Assembly: GCF_002878395.1 (NCBI RefSeq)
Contig: NC_061116.1
Location: 123,015,590 to 123,079,589, forward strand
DNA: 64,000 bases
Direction of reading: 5' to 3'
Source of the DNA: Capsicum annuum
Taxonomy: Eukaryota; Streptophyta; Magnoliopsida; Solanales; Solanaceae
Shown here: one piece after another, positions 46,172 through 58,344 of the stretch
Layout: each line of letters opens with the position of its first letter
Position numbering within the stretch: the first letter of the stretch is position 1
The notes under the pieces: model-generated
Told to the model about the DNA's origin: nothing
Databases searched by the model: none
The model's input: the letters and a program-made list of their open reading frames with translations, nothing else
Translations under genes and position numbers: made by a program

Positions 46172-46624
46172 GGTATTCATTCGGGATATCATATACGAAA
46201 ATGAACTATGCTAACTATCAAATTTTATGTTCCTAAATCAATGGTGTAGTCAAAATTTCCATCCGAGGTCATTTTAATGAAAAGTGGATCCCACATCCAC
46301 TTACCATTTTTCTTAACTTCTGGCCTATAGCCTGAAATAATTCTGAAAGCCTCAAATTCAAAACCAAGAGTCCACTTAGCCTAAAATCAACGTTCTAAAG
46401 CTGTTGGAATCATCAGAATTAGAATACAAGGTCATTTCACTGAAAGCTTTTCCTGGTAGCTGATTTGAACCAGCGAAGGATTCAAAATAAGGAATTAGCT
46501 CTAAAGACCGTATGAACTTCCCAGTAATTAAACTGTCAGTTCCCAAAAGTCATAAATGACTTAGGAAAGCTATAATCGGGAAAAATAAGTAGAAATACAG
46601 AAAATGACTTAGAGGGTCATTACA
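46172..46624 (-). mobile_element. Element H 3' LTR, fragment (453 bp of U3)
   Basis: On the minus strand it starts TGTAATGACCCTCTAAGTCA at 46624 after the H 3' UTR. It matches the start of the plus-strand LTR at 6495. It is cut at 46172 by the 5' end of D, and the rest of the LTR is not found in the window. Confidence 0.8.
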
Positions 46625-47100
46625 ATATTTACTACTAAAGAACTTTTGTTCATAAAAGTAAGGGATTAGGACGTACCTGAAGCCTCGAACAGGTGAGGTT
46701 AATGGGTCTGCATCTCGCTCTTGATCTCCTAAGTAACCTTATCTACTAGGAAATTCCTCCATTGAACCTTACCTACTGGATTCATTCTATTCAGGAAGGT
46801 CAATCGCTCATCCATCTGAATTGAGTCCTAACTAAGCACATGAGAAGGGTCAAAAATGTATCGTTGCAACATACAAACATGGGAAACCAGATGGACAGTA
46901 GTAAACTCTGGGGTTTAGTCTAACTCATAAGCCACCATACCAACTGTTTAAAGAATATCAAAGGGTCCAATATATCTGAGGCTAAGCTTACCTTTCCTCC
47001 TAAACCTTATCACACCGTTCATGGGAAATACATGAAGGAATACCCGATCACCAAATCCAAACCTCAATGCATGAATTCTATGATCTACATAACTTTATGC
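46625..47100 (-). pseudogene. Element H: integrase C-terminus/chromodomain-like tail and 3' UTR
   Basis: The minus strand reads FPMNGVIRFRRKGKLSLRYI, GPFDIL, and later MDERLTFLNRM and GKVQWRNFLVDKVT with a PHLFEASG end: the chromovirus pol tail with degenerate chromodomain. About 60 bases of 3' UTR follow (to 46625). Confidence 0.75.
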
Positions 47101-47543
47101 CTACTCTAAGCCGCCCTCAACCTATCCTAAATCATCATGACTCTATCTAACAACTCCTGAATCAAGTTAGTACTACGGGGTTTTATCTCAAAAGTCTCAA
47201 ACCACCCAATTAGAGAATGACATTGCCTGCCATACAAAGCCTCAAAATAAGCCATCTCATATTTGAATGATAACTATTATTATTAGTGAACTCCACTTAA
47301 GACAAGTGTTGCTCCCATAAAACTCAAAATTTAGTAACATAGGCTAGGAGCATATCCTTAAGAACCTGAATAGTCAACTCTTATTGCCCATTGGTCTGAG
47401 GGTGAAGGTTATACTAAGATCCAGCTGAGTACCCAACTTTTTCTAAAAATCTCTCCAAAATCTAGAAGTGAACACTGAACCCAGGACTTAAATGATAGAT
47501 ATAGGAACCGTATGCAAATAAACTATCTCACTAGCATATTCAC
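47101..47543 (-). pseudogene. Element H: integrase core, part after the G insertion
   Basis: The minus strand is heavily decayed, with GSVFTSRFWRDF and KKLGTQLDLSITF recognisable. VLGSVF replaces the usual SDRGSQF, so the second catalytic Asp is lost. It joins 55110 once G is removed. Confidence 0.7.
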
Positions 47544-48132
47544 TGATGTTGGGTGTTTTTATGCATTCTAGTGTCACTATTCGAGTATTTTTAGACTTGT
47601 TTTGAGGATGATTTGTATGCTATATGGGTTGATAATGAGATAAATATGCATATAAGTGTTCAAGGACGTGTTTTATCAATGGTTCAAAGTTTTTCTCAAT
47701 AAGTTTGTACTTTATTGAGTCAATTAGAGTTCAATAGAGAAAACTAGTTTTTCTAGCTTGAGCTAGTTACTTGTCTAGTCTATCTTAATGGATTCAATTG
47801 TGTTTAATGTGTTACAAATGGTTTTAATGTGTGATTATGATTGCAATAACTAGGTGATATGTAAAGTCCAAGTTAATTAAATGTAGAAGTCGAACAATAA
47901 GTGGAAGATCAACATGAACTAGCCTCTTGTTTAGATTCATCGTTATAGATATAGTGTTGTTTAAATTGCTAATTCATGGTGTGTGTTTTTGTAGGAAGAT
48001 TTGTAAGCTGAATATGATGATACTTTGATGTTGAAAAGGCTAGAAATCTAGGGAAATACACCACAAGACAAGGGATGGAAGGAAGGATAATCAACACTTA
48101 ACCAAATTCGTAAAGATGAATTCCAGAACCAC

Positions 48133-48258
48133 CATGCGCTATGCGTGCATCGCATGCTCTATTTTAGGGAAGCCAAGCATGTGTCACATTCTCCATTACT
48201 ATGGAATACATGGTGTGTAGAATTATCCATTTCAATTGAATAAAGCATGCGTCCTATG
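48133..48258 (+). repeat. U3 short-word cluster (GCATGCGTCGCATGCTC type), G 5' LTR
   Basis: Words accatgcgctatgcgtgc, atcgcatgctctat, agcatgtgtcacattctcc and gcatgcgtcctatgctct. A roughly 35-40 base period is suggested. It ends 60 bases before TATATAAA. Confidence 0.7.
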
Positions 48259-48320
48259 CTCTATTTTAGAGCTCAATTTCAACATGAAATCCTACTCTAC
48301 ATGGCTAAGGCTTGGCTAAC

Positions 48321-48328
48321 TATATAAA
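48321..48328 (+). promoter_or_regulatory. LTR TATA box (G 5' LTR)
   Basis: TATATAAA, 777 bases into the LTR and kept in the 3' LTR at 54231. Confidence 0.65.
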
Positions 48329-49220
48329 CACACCTTGTACACGTTTCTTACTATCTTGGGACGTCTTGGCGGATCAAGGGGCTGCTACAAATTTGAATTT
48401 AGGTTTTATTATTTTAATTTAGTACATACATGTTCTTAGTCGCTAATTACCACCTTATTATTATGATTAAGTGATTATGATTATGACTATGTATGGCTAA
48501 ACGCCCTCTTTCCGGGGTTAAAGCCAAGAATATGAGTATGGTTATTGTGAATTAAGTTTGTACAACTTTGCTTATCATTATGGATGTTTGTTTATCTTTG
48601 TTTTAACTATTTTGAGGATTAGCAACCCTTAGAATATATCAATTGTCGACCTTACGATCTTCAAAGAGGGAATAGGGAGATTGAACATAGAGATAAACAG
48701 AATATGATTTGTATTTCTTTATTAAATAAGAAATTCAAATTAGTATCTAGGACAGGGTGGTACTTAGATTCCTTACTTGATTCAAATGTAGGATGATAGA
48801 TTAATGAACTTAATTACACTATTACATCCCTGCTCAATGATGTAGTTGTAAGCTTCAAGTTAGGTAAAAGATTAGAGGTTGGGAGACCATGATCACGTGA
48901 TTAACCCTACGAATCAACAACCAAGATAAGCAAGTTAATGATTGAAGTAAACTAACATATTTTAATTGTTTGAAGTGATTTAACCCTTGGTTTTCTCCCA
49001 TTTATTATTTCAAGATCTTTACAATACGTATTTTTTATTTTACAATTTTTAAACTCTCTTTTTGGTTACTCTTGCACCAAGTTAATCTAAACCGTAAACT
49101 AGAATTGAATCATTGTTGACATAAGTTCCTGTGTGATCAATGCTTGGATTTCATTAGGCCACTTTACCACTTGATAAGACCACGTATACTAGCGTGTGGG
49201 CTTGGGCTCTGACAAGTTTT

Positions 49221-49238
49221 TTGCACCGTTGCCAGGGA
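49221..49238 (+). other. Element G primer binding site (Asp-tRNA)
   Basis: TTGCACCGTTGCCAGGGA matches the Asp-tRNA site at 15 of 18 bases; the site lies six bases after the LTR. Confidence 0.8.
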
Positions 49239-49476
49239 CTTAAAATTTAGCACTTATTTATTTTAATTTTACTTTTAGATTTATTTGGTGTTTTTACGCT
49301 TGGTCTTGGTTTTGTGATTGCAAGAAACAAGCTTTAAGGTTAGGAAGCTGGCAAGGGATAGTGAGTTGGTTGAACTAAGCCCCTAACCCAAACAGCACTT
49401 CCATCAACAAAGAAGAAACGCAATCCGTCTCCCCCAATTTCTATAAATAGAAGAAAACCAAGAGAATCCTGCATCG

Positions 49477-51000
49477 ATGGATGAACAACAAGCAGCACAT
49501 AGGACGATTAGGGAAGTGGCAATCCCACTTTCGATAAAATTGACTTCCCCAATTCAAAGACCGACTACTAAGGGGAATTTTGAGTTAAAACACAACACGG
49601 TGTAGCTTCTTATCAGTAGTGGACAGTTTGCAGGGCTTCACACGAGGATCCACAAGTCCACTTGTAAAGTTTCATTAAGCTTATTGATACATTTATTCAG
49701 ACTGGGGTAAATACAGATTATGTGAGGCTGACACTTTTTCTCCATTCACTATTAGGGAAGCTAAGAGGTGGTTGAATGCAGAGCCGGCTAATTCAATCAC
49801 ATCATGGGATATCTTAGATAGAAAGTTCCTCATCAGATTCTTTCTATCTGGAAAGACTATAAGACTTCACACTAAGATAGTGATCTTCAAATAAAAGCCA
49901 GATGAAAACCTCTATCATGCTTGGGAATGGTTCAAGGCACTTCTTTGGGACTGTTCACATCACCAACAATCTAATGAGGTACTTGCTCATACTTTTATAG
50001 AAGCACTTGATCACAATAAAAAGATTTTGCTAGATTCAAAAGTAGGTGGTCAAGCACTGGAATTGTCTGATGATGAGCTTTACACATTGTTGAACTGCAT
50101 AGCACAAGGAAATCCCAAGTGGCATTCAAATGCTAGAAATGCTATGAAAAGAATTACAGGTGTATTGGAGGCGGACCAGTTCACTGCCTTATCAGCTTAG
50201 GTTGTTGCATTACAAAAGATGATTAATACTCAGTTTAGTAGCTTAAAATTGGGAGATACACAGCCTATAACAGTTTTCAATGTAGTTCAGCTAACTAGTG
50301 GTTGGTGTGAGATCTACGAAAATAGTGGCCATTCAATGGCCATGTGGGCTTTAAATTTAGAATTAGTAATATATGTAGGCAATGATCAAAGGCCAAATTA
50401 TGATAATGCCTACAACATGAAGTGGTATACTCAGCCGTGGAATGCCCAACAATAACAAATTTAGCAACTATAGGCATAAGGGAATCAGTCAACTAGCAAC
50501 GTAGAAGAGATGTTGAAGCATCTTTTAGCTAATTAAGAACAATTTCCTACGAACATAAAAAATTCATAGGTGGCCCAGAGAATGCTGGAGTTGTAGATGG
50601 GGCAGTTACAGCAAACATTAAATATTAGGTCACAAGGTGGTTTGCTAACAGATACAGAAAATCCAAAGCAGGTTATGAAAATCACCTTAAAGAGTAGTAA
50701 AGTGCTTCAAGGAGAACCTTCAAAGATAAATAAGGCGGTAGATAGAGAATTGACTCCCTCACAAGCTTCCAAAGAAGTTGCAAAAAAATCAAGAAAGTCT
50801 GAGTACTTGAAAGAAAAAGTTTTTGTAGAAAAAAAGAAGCAGATGCCATCACTACCCTTCCCTCAAAGGCAAATAAAATCAAAGGAGGATGCCATGTTCA
50901 AAATATTCTTTGACACATTTAGAGAACTTCACATTAACTTACCTTTGTTAGATATTTTTCAGGGTATGCCCAAGTACGCAAGGTACTTGAGGGATGTGGT
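49477..51000 (+). pseudogene. Element G: gag
   Basis: ATG at 49477 gives MDEQQAAHRTIREVAIPLSI and later NFELKHNTV, the usual Athila gag start. Retrotrans_gag follows: LFPFTIREAKRWLNAEPANS, WDILDRKFLIRFFLSGKT and LYHAWEWFKALLWDC. A spacer has QFSSLKLGDTQPI, then a linker with LPFPQRQIKSKEDAMFKIFF and INLPLLDIFQGMPKYARYLR. About six stops and at least two shifts occur. The Cys-rich segment is lost (WCEIYENSGHSM has one Cys). Confidence 0.85.
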
Positions 51001-51690
51001 TTCTATTAAGGTAAAATTGCAGGATGTGGGGGCAATAACACTCATTGAAGAGTGTAGCTCTGTTATGACATAGAAAATCCCTAAAAATTTGAGAGATCTG
51101 AGAAAGTTCACTCTCCTATCAAAATTGGAAGTAAAGTGGTCCACGCACTGAATGACTTAGGGGCAAGCATAAATTTGATGCCCCTATCTCTGTTTGAAGA
51201 TTTGAGCTTGGGAAAGCCTAAATCGACCACTTTGGTTCTACAGCTAGCAGATGGGTCATTTGCATATTCGAAAGAAATAATTGAGGATGTCTTCATAAAG
51301 TTTGGTAAATTCATTATTCCTGCTAACTTTATTATTCTTGATTTTTAGGCAGACGAACAGGTACCAATCATCTTGGGGAATGCATTCTTAGCAATTGGAG
51401 AAGCTCTAATTGATGTTAGAGAAGGCATGCTCAAAATGAGGGTAGAGAATAAAGAGGCGGTATTTGATATTGATAAAGCGCCCAATATAACATCCCATTA
51501 TAAAGATTTGTGTATGATCAATGTTGTTGAAGGGGACAAGTATGGGGTAGTTACCCCGCAAAAGACCTCTTTGGACTATCTGATTTAGCAGCCTAAGCTT
51601 CTACCTCCTAAGCCTGACATGATGAATGTTGATGAACCTAAAAATGGTAAAGTTAAAAAACCTATTACTCCTGAGAATTAACACCCAAGA
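51001..51690 (+). pseudogene. Element G: aspartic protease, last coding domain
   Basis: HALNDLGASINLMPLSLFED (from 51142), STTLVLQLADGSFAYSKEII, then VPIILGNAFLAIGEALIDVR. This is an Athila protease. After about 110 further residues, ending near PKNGKVKKPITPEN, the coding stops and the 3' UTR block begins at ~51760. RT would normally follow at once, so pol is absent. Confidence 0.85.
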
Positions 51691-53438
51691 GGGGTTAACA
51701 GAATAACAAGATGGAGCCCAAGTATGAGAAAGAGAAGGAAAAAATAAGGTTGAGTGGAGCTGCGTCGTGCCGCAATACTAAATCAAGCGCTGCTTGAGAG
51801 GTAACCCAAGTTAAGTAGGTATGTTTTCTTTTTATATTTTAGTTTTTACTTCACATGGTTTTTGTTTTTTTTGAGTCACAGGCTTATGGGAAGTAGTATT
51901 AGAAACCTAAGCTAAGGAGCATGGCTAAAACTGAGTGTGGGGTCCACGGACCTTCTTGATATTTACAAAATGCTACTACCTAGGACTAGAGGCCTCAGGG
52001 AGTATTTATATCTCTTACTTTTAAGTTCACTTCGGGGCAAAGTAGATTTTTAAGTGTAAGGTGGGTAAATTCCTAAATTTTGGCTCAATTTAAAAAAATT
52101 TGTTTAAGACATTCGGGTTGGTGCTATTTTTGATTGCATAGTGCAAGTGTTTCAGTTGGTAAAAGCATGTTGAATGAGTGAATTGCTACTTTTGAGACTC
52201 TTAGGATCAAGTATTTTACTCTTGTAATTTTTGTCTTAAAATTGAATTCATTCTATTATTTGGTTGAGAGTCTATGATGATCCTATGGAGTTGAGAATGT
52301 CCCATGTGTGATGTGAGGTATTTTGTACATTTCTTATTGCATGGGATGTCTAGACCTTTCCTGGTGTGTGTGCAAAGCAAAATAAAGTGTGTGGGTTTAG
52401 GAGATAATTTATGCATTTCTTTAATAGCCTTGTTTTATACCTTCTTTTTGACCTACCCTTATGCATAATCCTAGTTAAAACCCATTGAGCCTTTAGCTTA
52501 GTTTTTTTGGTAGCCTTATATGTAGCCTAATCCCTTCTTTAATTGACCGTAATTAGATCCAAAAAGCTCCTAGGTGCTTTAAAAATAATTAATTGTGTAA
52601 GGAGTTTGAGAAATAAAAGGGAAAAAGTGAATTTGATGTCCCAAGGTAATAGCTATTGGTATTGATAATTGATGTGTGGTCGATGAGTGTTATAGACATT
52701 ATACTGGAAATATTACCATGGTTGTGAAAAAGGAGAAAAATTGATTCATGTGGTAAAAAAATAATACGTCCACTAAGTGTTACAGAAAATACTTAAAAGA
52801 GATGGGGTAAAAACAAAAGATATGGGTGGATAAAAAAAGTGTAATTTGGGTGTTGGAGAGTGGTTCTAAATGTATAATGTAGTGTATTAAATAACTTAGA
52901 GAGATTAGTCACTATTCCAAAATAGTTCCTACCCATCCCTTAGCCTACATTACAACCCTAAAAAGACCTAATTGATCCTATACTTGACATTCTAATATTA
53001 GTACAACACTACACTAAGGGCAAGCTTATGGTTCATTGTGTGTAACCTGTAAATTCTTTGTGAGAATGAGTGTAATTTGATTCTTGTACCCATTATATTA
53101 TAAATTGCATTATTATGAGTGATTATGGGTAACTCTTTTATTGTGAGGGGCAAATGTTTGATGAATGTAGGTGATTTGTATGCTATACTATGATGAGAAA
53201 TACGCATGAGTTTGACACTTAGGTAAGTCAATTCTTGAGTCTAAGGTGTTTTGAAGTTGTGTTCATGAGCTTTTAATTGTGTAAATAACATGCTTAGTGT
53301 AGAAATATGCATTCCGTGTAGTCATTATAGTACTAGCTTTAGTGTCTTGCATGTAGTACAAGTGTAGAGTCTCCTTAGTTGATGATGATTATAGTTAAGA
53401 GTTGTTCGAGGACGAACAAAGCTTTAAGTGTGGGGTGG
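51691..53438 (+). other. Element G: 3' untranslated region and polypurine-like tract
   Basis: Starts with cgtcgtgccgcaatac near 51763 and aagcgctgcttgagaggtaa, the conserved block shared with E and F. The remainder aligns with F 30480-32243. It ends ctttaagtgtggggtgg before the LTR. Confidence 0.75.
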
Positions 53439-55109
53439 TGATATTGGGTGTATGTATGCATTCTAGTGTCACTATTCTAGTCTTTTTAGCCTTGTTTTGA
53501 GGATGATTTGTATGCTATATGGGTTGATAATGAGATAAATGTGCATATAAGTGTTCAAGGATGTGTTTTCAATGGTTCAAAGTCCGTCCCAACAGGTTTG
53601 TACTTTATTGAGTCAATTAGAGTTCAATAGAGAAAACTAGTTTTTCTAGCTTGAGCTAGTTGCTTGTTTAGTCTATCTTGATGGATTCTATTGTGTTTAA
53701 TGTGTTCCAAATGGTTTTAATGTGTGATTATGAGTGGAATAACTTTTTGGTGATTTGTAAGGTTCAATTTAATTAAGTTTAGAAGTGGAACAATAAGTGG
53801 AAGATCAACATGAACTAGCCTAGTCTTAGCTCTTGTTTAGATTCATCGTTATAGATATAGTGTTGTTTAAATTTCTAATTCATGGTGTGTGTGTTTTTGT
53901 AGGAAGCTTTGTGATCTCAATATTATGATACTTTGATTTTGAAAAGGGTTTAAATCCATATTAAATACACCACAATATAATGGATTGAAGGAAGGATGGT
54001 CAACACTTAACCAAATTCTTGAGGATGAATTCCAACAGCACCATGCGCTATGCGTGCGTCGCATGCTCTGTTTCAGGGCAGCCAAGCGTGTGTCACATGC
54101 TCCATTACTATGGAATACATCATGCTTCACATGCTCCATTTTATTTTAATAAATCATGCACCGCATTCTCTATTTCAGGGATCAATTTCAACATGAAATC
54201 TAACTCCTACGTGGCTAAGGCTTGGCTAACTATATAAACACACCTTGTGCACGTTTTTTACTATCTTGGAACGTCTTGGAGGATCAAGGGGATTCTACAA
54301 ATTCAAATTTTATTTTTTTATTATTTTAATTTAGTTCATACGTGTTCTTAGTCGTTAATTACCACCTTGTGATTACGATTATGTGATTACGATTATGACT
54401 ATGCGTGGCTAAACGCCCTCTTTCTAAGGTTAAATCCAAGAACATGAGTACGGTTGTTTTGAATTAAGTTCGTTTAACTTTGCTTATCATTATGGTTGTT
54501 TATTTATCTTTGTTTTAACTATATTGAGGATTAGCTACCCTTAGAATATATCAATTGTTAACCTTGCGATCACGGGAGAAGGAATAGGGAGATAGAACAT
54601 GGAGATAAACAGAGTATGATTTGTATTTCTTTGTGAAATAAGGAATTCAAATTAGTATCTAGGACAGGATGTACTTAGATTCCTTACTTGATTCAAATGT
54701 AGGATGATAGCTTAATAAACTTAATTGGACTATTAGTTCCCCTCTCAATGATGTAGTTGTAAAATATTAGAGGTTGGGAGACCATGATCACGCGATTAAC
54801 CCTACGAATCAACAACCAAGAAAAGAAAGTTAACGAATGAAGTTCACTAACATAGTATGATTGTTCGAAGTTCTTTAACCCTGGGTTTTCTCCCATTGAT
54901 TGTTTCAAGATCTTTACATTATGCATTCCTTATTTTACAATTTCCAAACTTTCTTTTTGGTTACTCTTGCACTAAGTTAATCTAAACTGTAAACTAGAAT
55001 TGAATCGTTGTTGACACAAGTCCATGTGGGATCGATACTAGGCTTTCATTAGGCCACTTTACTAATTTATAAGACCATGTACACTTGCGTGTGCGCTTGG
55101 ACGCTGACA
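53439..55109 (+). mobile_element. Element G 3' LTR (1,671 bp)
   Basis: TGATATTGGGTG ... ACGCTGACA, followed directly by H integrase sequence (tatacgagcc). It carries the same word cluster at 54036-54172 and TATA at 54231-54238. Confidence 0.9.
54036..54172 (+). repeat. U3 short-word cluster, G 3' LTR
   Basis: accatgcgctatgcgtgcg, tcgcatgctctg, agcgtgtgtcacatgctcc, catgcttcacatgctcc, catgcaccgcattctc. The words are better kept than in the 5' LTR. Confidence 0.7.
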
Positions 55110-55520
55110 TATACGAGCCAATCTCTCAGCATTAAAGGACATCTGAATTGGTATAAAGTATGCCGACTTGGTCAACCGATGCACAATGACCCAAATACCA
55201 TCAGAACCATGGGAAGTGCGAGGCATACCACTAAAAAATTCCATGGTAAACGCACCCATTTCCACTCAAGAATAGACAACCTCTAAATTAATCCCCCAGG
55301 TCTCTAATGCTCGGCCTTTACCTACTATCAACACGGGCAGTGAGCTACAAAGTCCGCCATATCTCTCTTCAAACCGCTCCACCAATAATGTTATCTTTAA
55401 TCTATATACATCTTAGTTGTACCCGAGTGAATAGAATATCTAAAGCTGTGAACCTCATGCAAAATCGACTAAATAAAGCTATTAACCCTCAAAAGTCAAG
55501 TGCAACTATCAAATCTCAAG
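55110..55520 (-). pseudogene. Element H: integrase zinc part and start of core
   Basis: The minus strand reads WWSGLKRDMADFVAHCP, then MPRTSHGSDGIWVIVHRLTK and SAYFIPIQMSFNAERLARI, where G interrupts. The first catalytic Asp (MDF) is replaced (MEFF). Confidence 0.8.
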
Positions 55521-55739
55521 ACACCCTCAGAATATATGGAAGCCCTTTTGGACTCACCTCTCAGTACTTGGTCACCGATAATGCAAAGCCTCTTATCCTT
55601 AAACTCATGACTCTAAATATGGCCAAATAAAGAAGACCTTCCTTCAACACTTGCAAGAATTCTCCTAGGGTCTAAAATATCAAGTCGCACCATCATGTTG
55701 GCTAAGGACTAAATGTCTCGGACCAATATCCTCTGAGAA

Positions 55740-56330
55740 AGTAAAATACAAGCAACGTTATCCATACTCACCTTTTTTTGGCTCAAGACATCTGCTACTA
55801 TATTTGCCTTTCGCGGATGATACAAAATGAGATGTCATATTCCTCAAGCAACTCCATCTATCTGCGCTGCCTAGAATTAAGCTCTCTCTGGGTCATAAAA
55901 TGCTGAAGACTATGATGATCCATGAAGATCTCACAATGCATACAATAAAGATAATTCGTCCAAATCTTAAGTGTAAAAACTACTATTGCCAACTCTAAAT
56001 CATGGCTGGGGTCCAAATCATGAGTGGGGTAGTTGTGCTCCTGGACCTTTAACTGTCTCAATGCATAAGAAATAACATGACCCTACTACATTAAGACACA
56101 ACCTAAACAAACACCAGAAGCATCACAAAACATGATGAATTCCTTACCCTTAATAGAAAGAGCAAAAATAGGAGCTAAAGTGAGAAACCCCTTGAGCTTT
56201 CCAAAGCACAACTCACTTTTCTCAAACCATCAGAAAAGAACCTCTTTCTGAGTTAAGCTGGTCATCGGTGTTGTAATGGTAGTAAAACTCTCAATGAACC
56301 ACCTATAATAACTGGCCAAACTAATGAAAC
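55740..56330 (-). pseudogene. Element H: RNase H
   Basis: The minus strand reads MRQLKVQEHNYPTHDL, then DPSHDLELAIVVFTLKIWTN and MHCEIFMDHHSLQHFMTQRE. A ~17-base tandem duplication repeats HDL with a DPS spacer. The usual FTDH is FMDH. The end (55740-55850) is frameshifted. The short stretch 55521-55739 is degenerate linker. Confidence 0.8.
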
Positions 56331-56399
56331 TATGAACTTAAAATGGAGATGTAGGTCTGGCCCAATTATGAATAGCCATAATAGTTATCGGGTCTACCA

Positions 56400-57110
56400 T
56401 AATCCCATCCTTAGACACCATATGCCCAAGGAATATCAATGGCTTAAGAAAAAACTCACTTAGAGAATTTGGAAAAAAGCATATGATCTCTCAAAGTCTG
56501 GAGCACAATCCTTAAATTCTACATATGCTCCTTTATACTCCTCAAATACATAAGGATGTCGTTGATGAACATAATCACAGAAAAATCCAAATAAGTCCTA
56601 AACAGATGGTTCATCAAATCCATAAAAAGGGTTGGGGTATTATTCAACCCAAAAAACATCACTAAGAACTCATAATAACCATAACGGGTCCTAAAGGCTT
56701 TATTTTTGATATCCTCTACCCGAATCCACATCTAATGATGATTAGATATCAAATTAATCTTAGAAAACATTGCTTTTCCCTAAAGTTGGTAAAATAAATC
56801 GTCAATGGGATTCATATGATACCGGATCTTCACCATCACCTTATTAAGTGCCTATAATCAATACACATACGCATGGAACCATCCTCTTTTTAACAAACAA
56901 CATAGGAGCTCTCCAAGGAGACGCACTTGGTCTAATAAAACCCTTACCAAGAAAATCCTAAAGCTGAGAATTTAGCTCCTTAAGCTCAGTAGGATGCCTA
57001 TGGTAATGTGCCATAAAAATAGCTTGGATGTTTGTCTCAATATTAATAACAAACTAAATATAACACTAAGGAGGAAGAATAGGTAGATCCATACGAAAAA
57101 TATCAAGAAA
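56400..57110 (-). pseudogene. Element H: reverse transcriptase and linker
   Basis: The minus strand reads GKGFIRPSASPWRAPMLFVK near 56900-56950, then [20 protein letters not shown] and [14 protein letters not shown]. The catalytic FIDD is FIND, so one Asp is lost. Confidence 0.8.
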
Positions 57111-57379
57111 CTCATGAACTATTGGAACAGAGTCAAGCGATGGACTCTCCACACTAACATCAAAAATATAGGTGATATAGGATTTGCAAACCCTCAAAAT
57201 AATTCTCCTAGAACAAATATAAGAAATAATCCTCATCGTCTCATGGCTAACCTCTCCCTACACACGATCAGAGGTGTACCATGCATGGCAAAGGTAATGA
57301 TCTTAGTAAAATAGTTTAGGACTGCATGATAGTGGGATATTTAGTACATGCCCAAAATGACATAAAAATCCACCATGTA

Positions 57380-57660
57380 TAGTATAATAAGATCAGCATG
57401 AGTATCAAGCTCTCAAACAATCACAACACAGGATCGAAAAACCTAATCCACTACTAAGGAATCACCCATAGGAGTAGATACACATAATGGCTTAGCTAAT
57501 GAATCCTAAGATAACTCTAATCATGGGGCATAATAAGAAGCCACATAAGTATATGTGGATCCCAAATCAAATAAATCAAAAGCCGATTGACGGAACACCA
57601 AGATTGTACCTATGATAATAGCATTCAAAGACTCAACCTCGGGTTTAGGAGGTACTATAT
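57380..57660 (-). pseudogene. Element H: aspartic protease
   Basis: The minus strand reads FDLGSTYTYVASYYAP, then LCVSTPMGDSLVVD and MVDFYVILGMY. It is clearly recognisable with several stops. Element I carries a protease of the same type. Confidence 0.75.
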
Positions 57661-58325
57661 AAAATTAGCCACACCTTTCTCCTAGCTGGGATCTGGACTG
57701 ATGTCATGTACTACCTACCTGAGAACCTCAATGAGTACCCTAGGGACCACCTCTATGACCATGCATACAACCTTTATCTAGGGGAAAAATTACCCAAATC
57801 AAAGGAACACTCTAAACTGAAGGAACCATCGTTGCATGGCTAGGGCTTTCTCTCAAGAAATGACCAAAAGATCCACAACCATGACATGCCCCAGGTGCAA
57901 TACCGAAACTAAAAGATCTAACTAACCCAAAATAACCACATAGACTAGAATAACCAAAAGATGTGCCTCTCGAAAACTGACCACTACCCTAGCCTGGATG
58001 ATTACTGAAACTAGACCAGCTTCCATCAGTAAACTAAAGTACGTCCTGAATGATCCTACTAGACTATCCCTGGTGGTAATACAGCTAACGCAGATGGTAC
58101 CTAACCTGAGAACCACTATATCTAAATCATGAGCCACTAAAAAATTAACACCTTGGCGTAGTACTCCATTATCGCAGAGGTTATCCTTCATGCCACATCA
58201 ATTTCTCAGACGATAACCTCTATGACATAGTGATATTGCAGACCCTCAGCACCCTGTGCTCCTAAAATAACCCCAAACTCTTTATGAAAATTCCAAAACT
58301 TTTCCAAATTACCCTTTTAATATTC
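57661..58325 (-). pseudogene. Element H: gag C-terminal part with zinc knuckle
   Basis: The minus strand reads GACHGCGSFGHFLRESP near 57850-57895, a CCHC knuckle with the last Cys changed to Ser. Upstream is a low-complexity stretch that is partly open (58191-57922). The gag N-terminus, primer site and 5' LTR are missing; plus-strand element I begins a few bases further right. Confidence 0.65.
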
Positions 58326-58344
58326 CTAAACTTAATTCAAGTTA

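Larger units (their letters stand above)
47544..49214 (+). mobile_element. Element G 5' LTR (1,671 bp)
   Basis: TGATGTTGGGTG ... CTCTGACA. It carries a U3 word cluster (48133-48258) and a TATA box. Small gaps in both copies balance out to equal length. Confidence 0.9.
47544..55109 (+). mobile_element. Element G: Athila-like gag-protease element, both LTRs present
   Basis: The LTRs at 47544-49214 and 53439-55109 are both 1,671 bp and highly similar. The internal region (4,224 bp) has an Asp-tRNA primer site, gag, protease, a 3' UTR and a polypurine-like tract, and no RT, RNase H or integrase. It sits in the integrase of H. The flanks are ttcac and tatac, at best a decayed target duplication. 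Confidence 0.9.

Noticed and set aside
54019..54237. 72-residue frame in the G 3' LTR
   Set aside because: It spans the U3 word cluster and TATA box; the 5' LTR copy does not keep it open, so it is chance.
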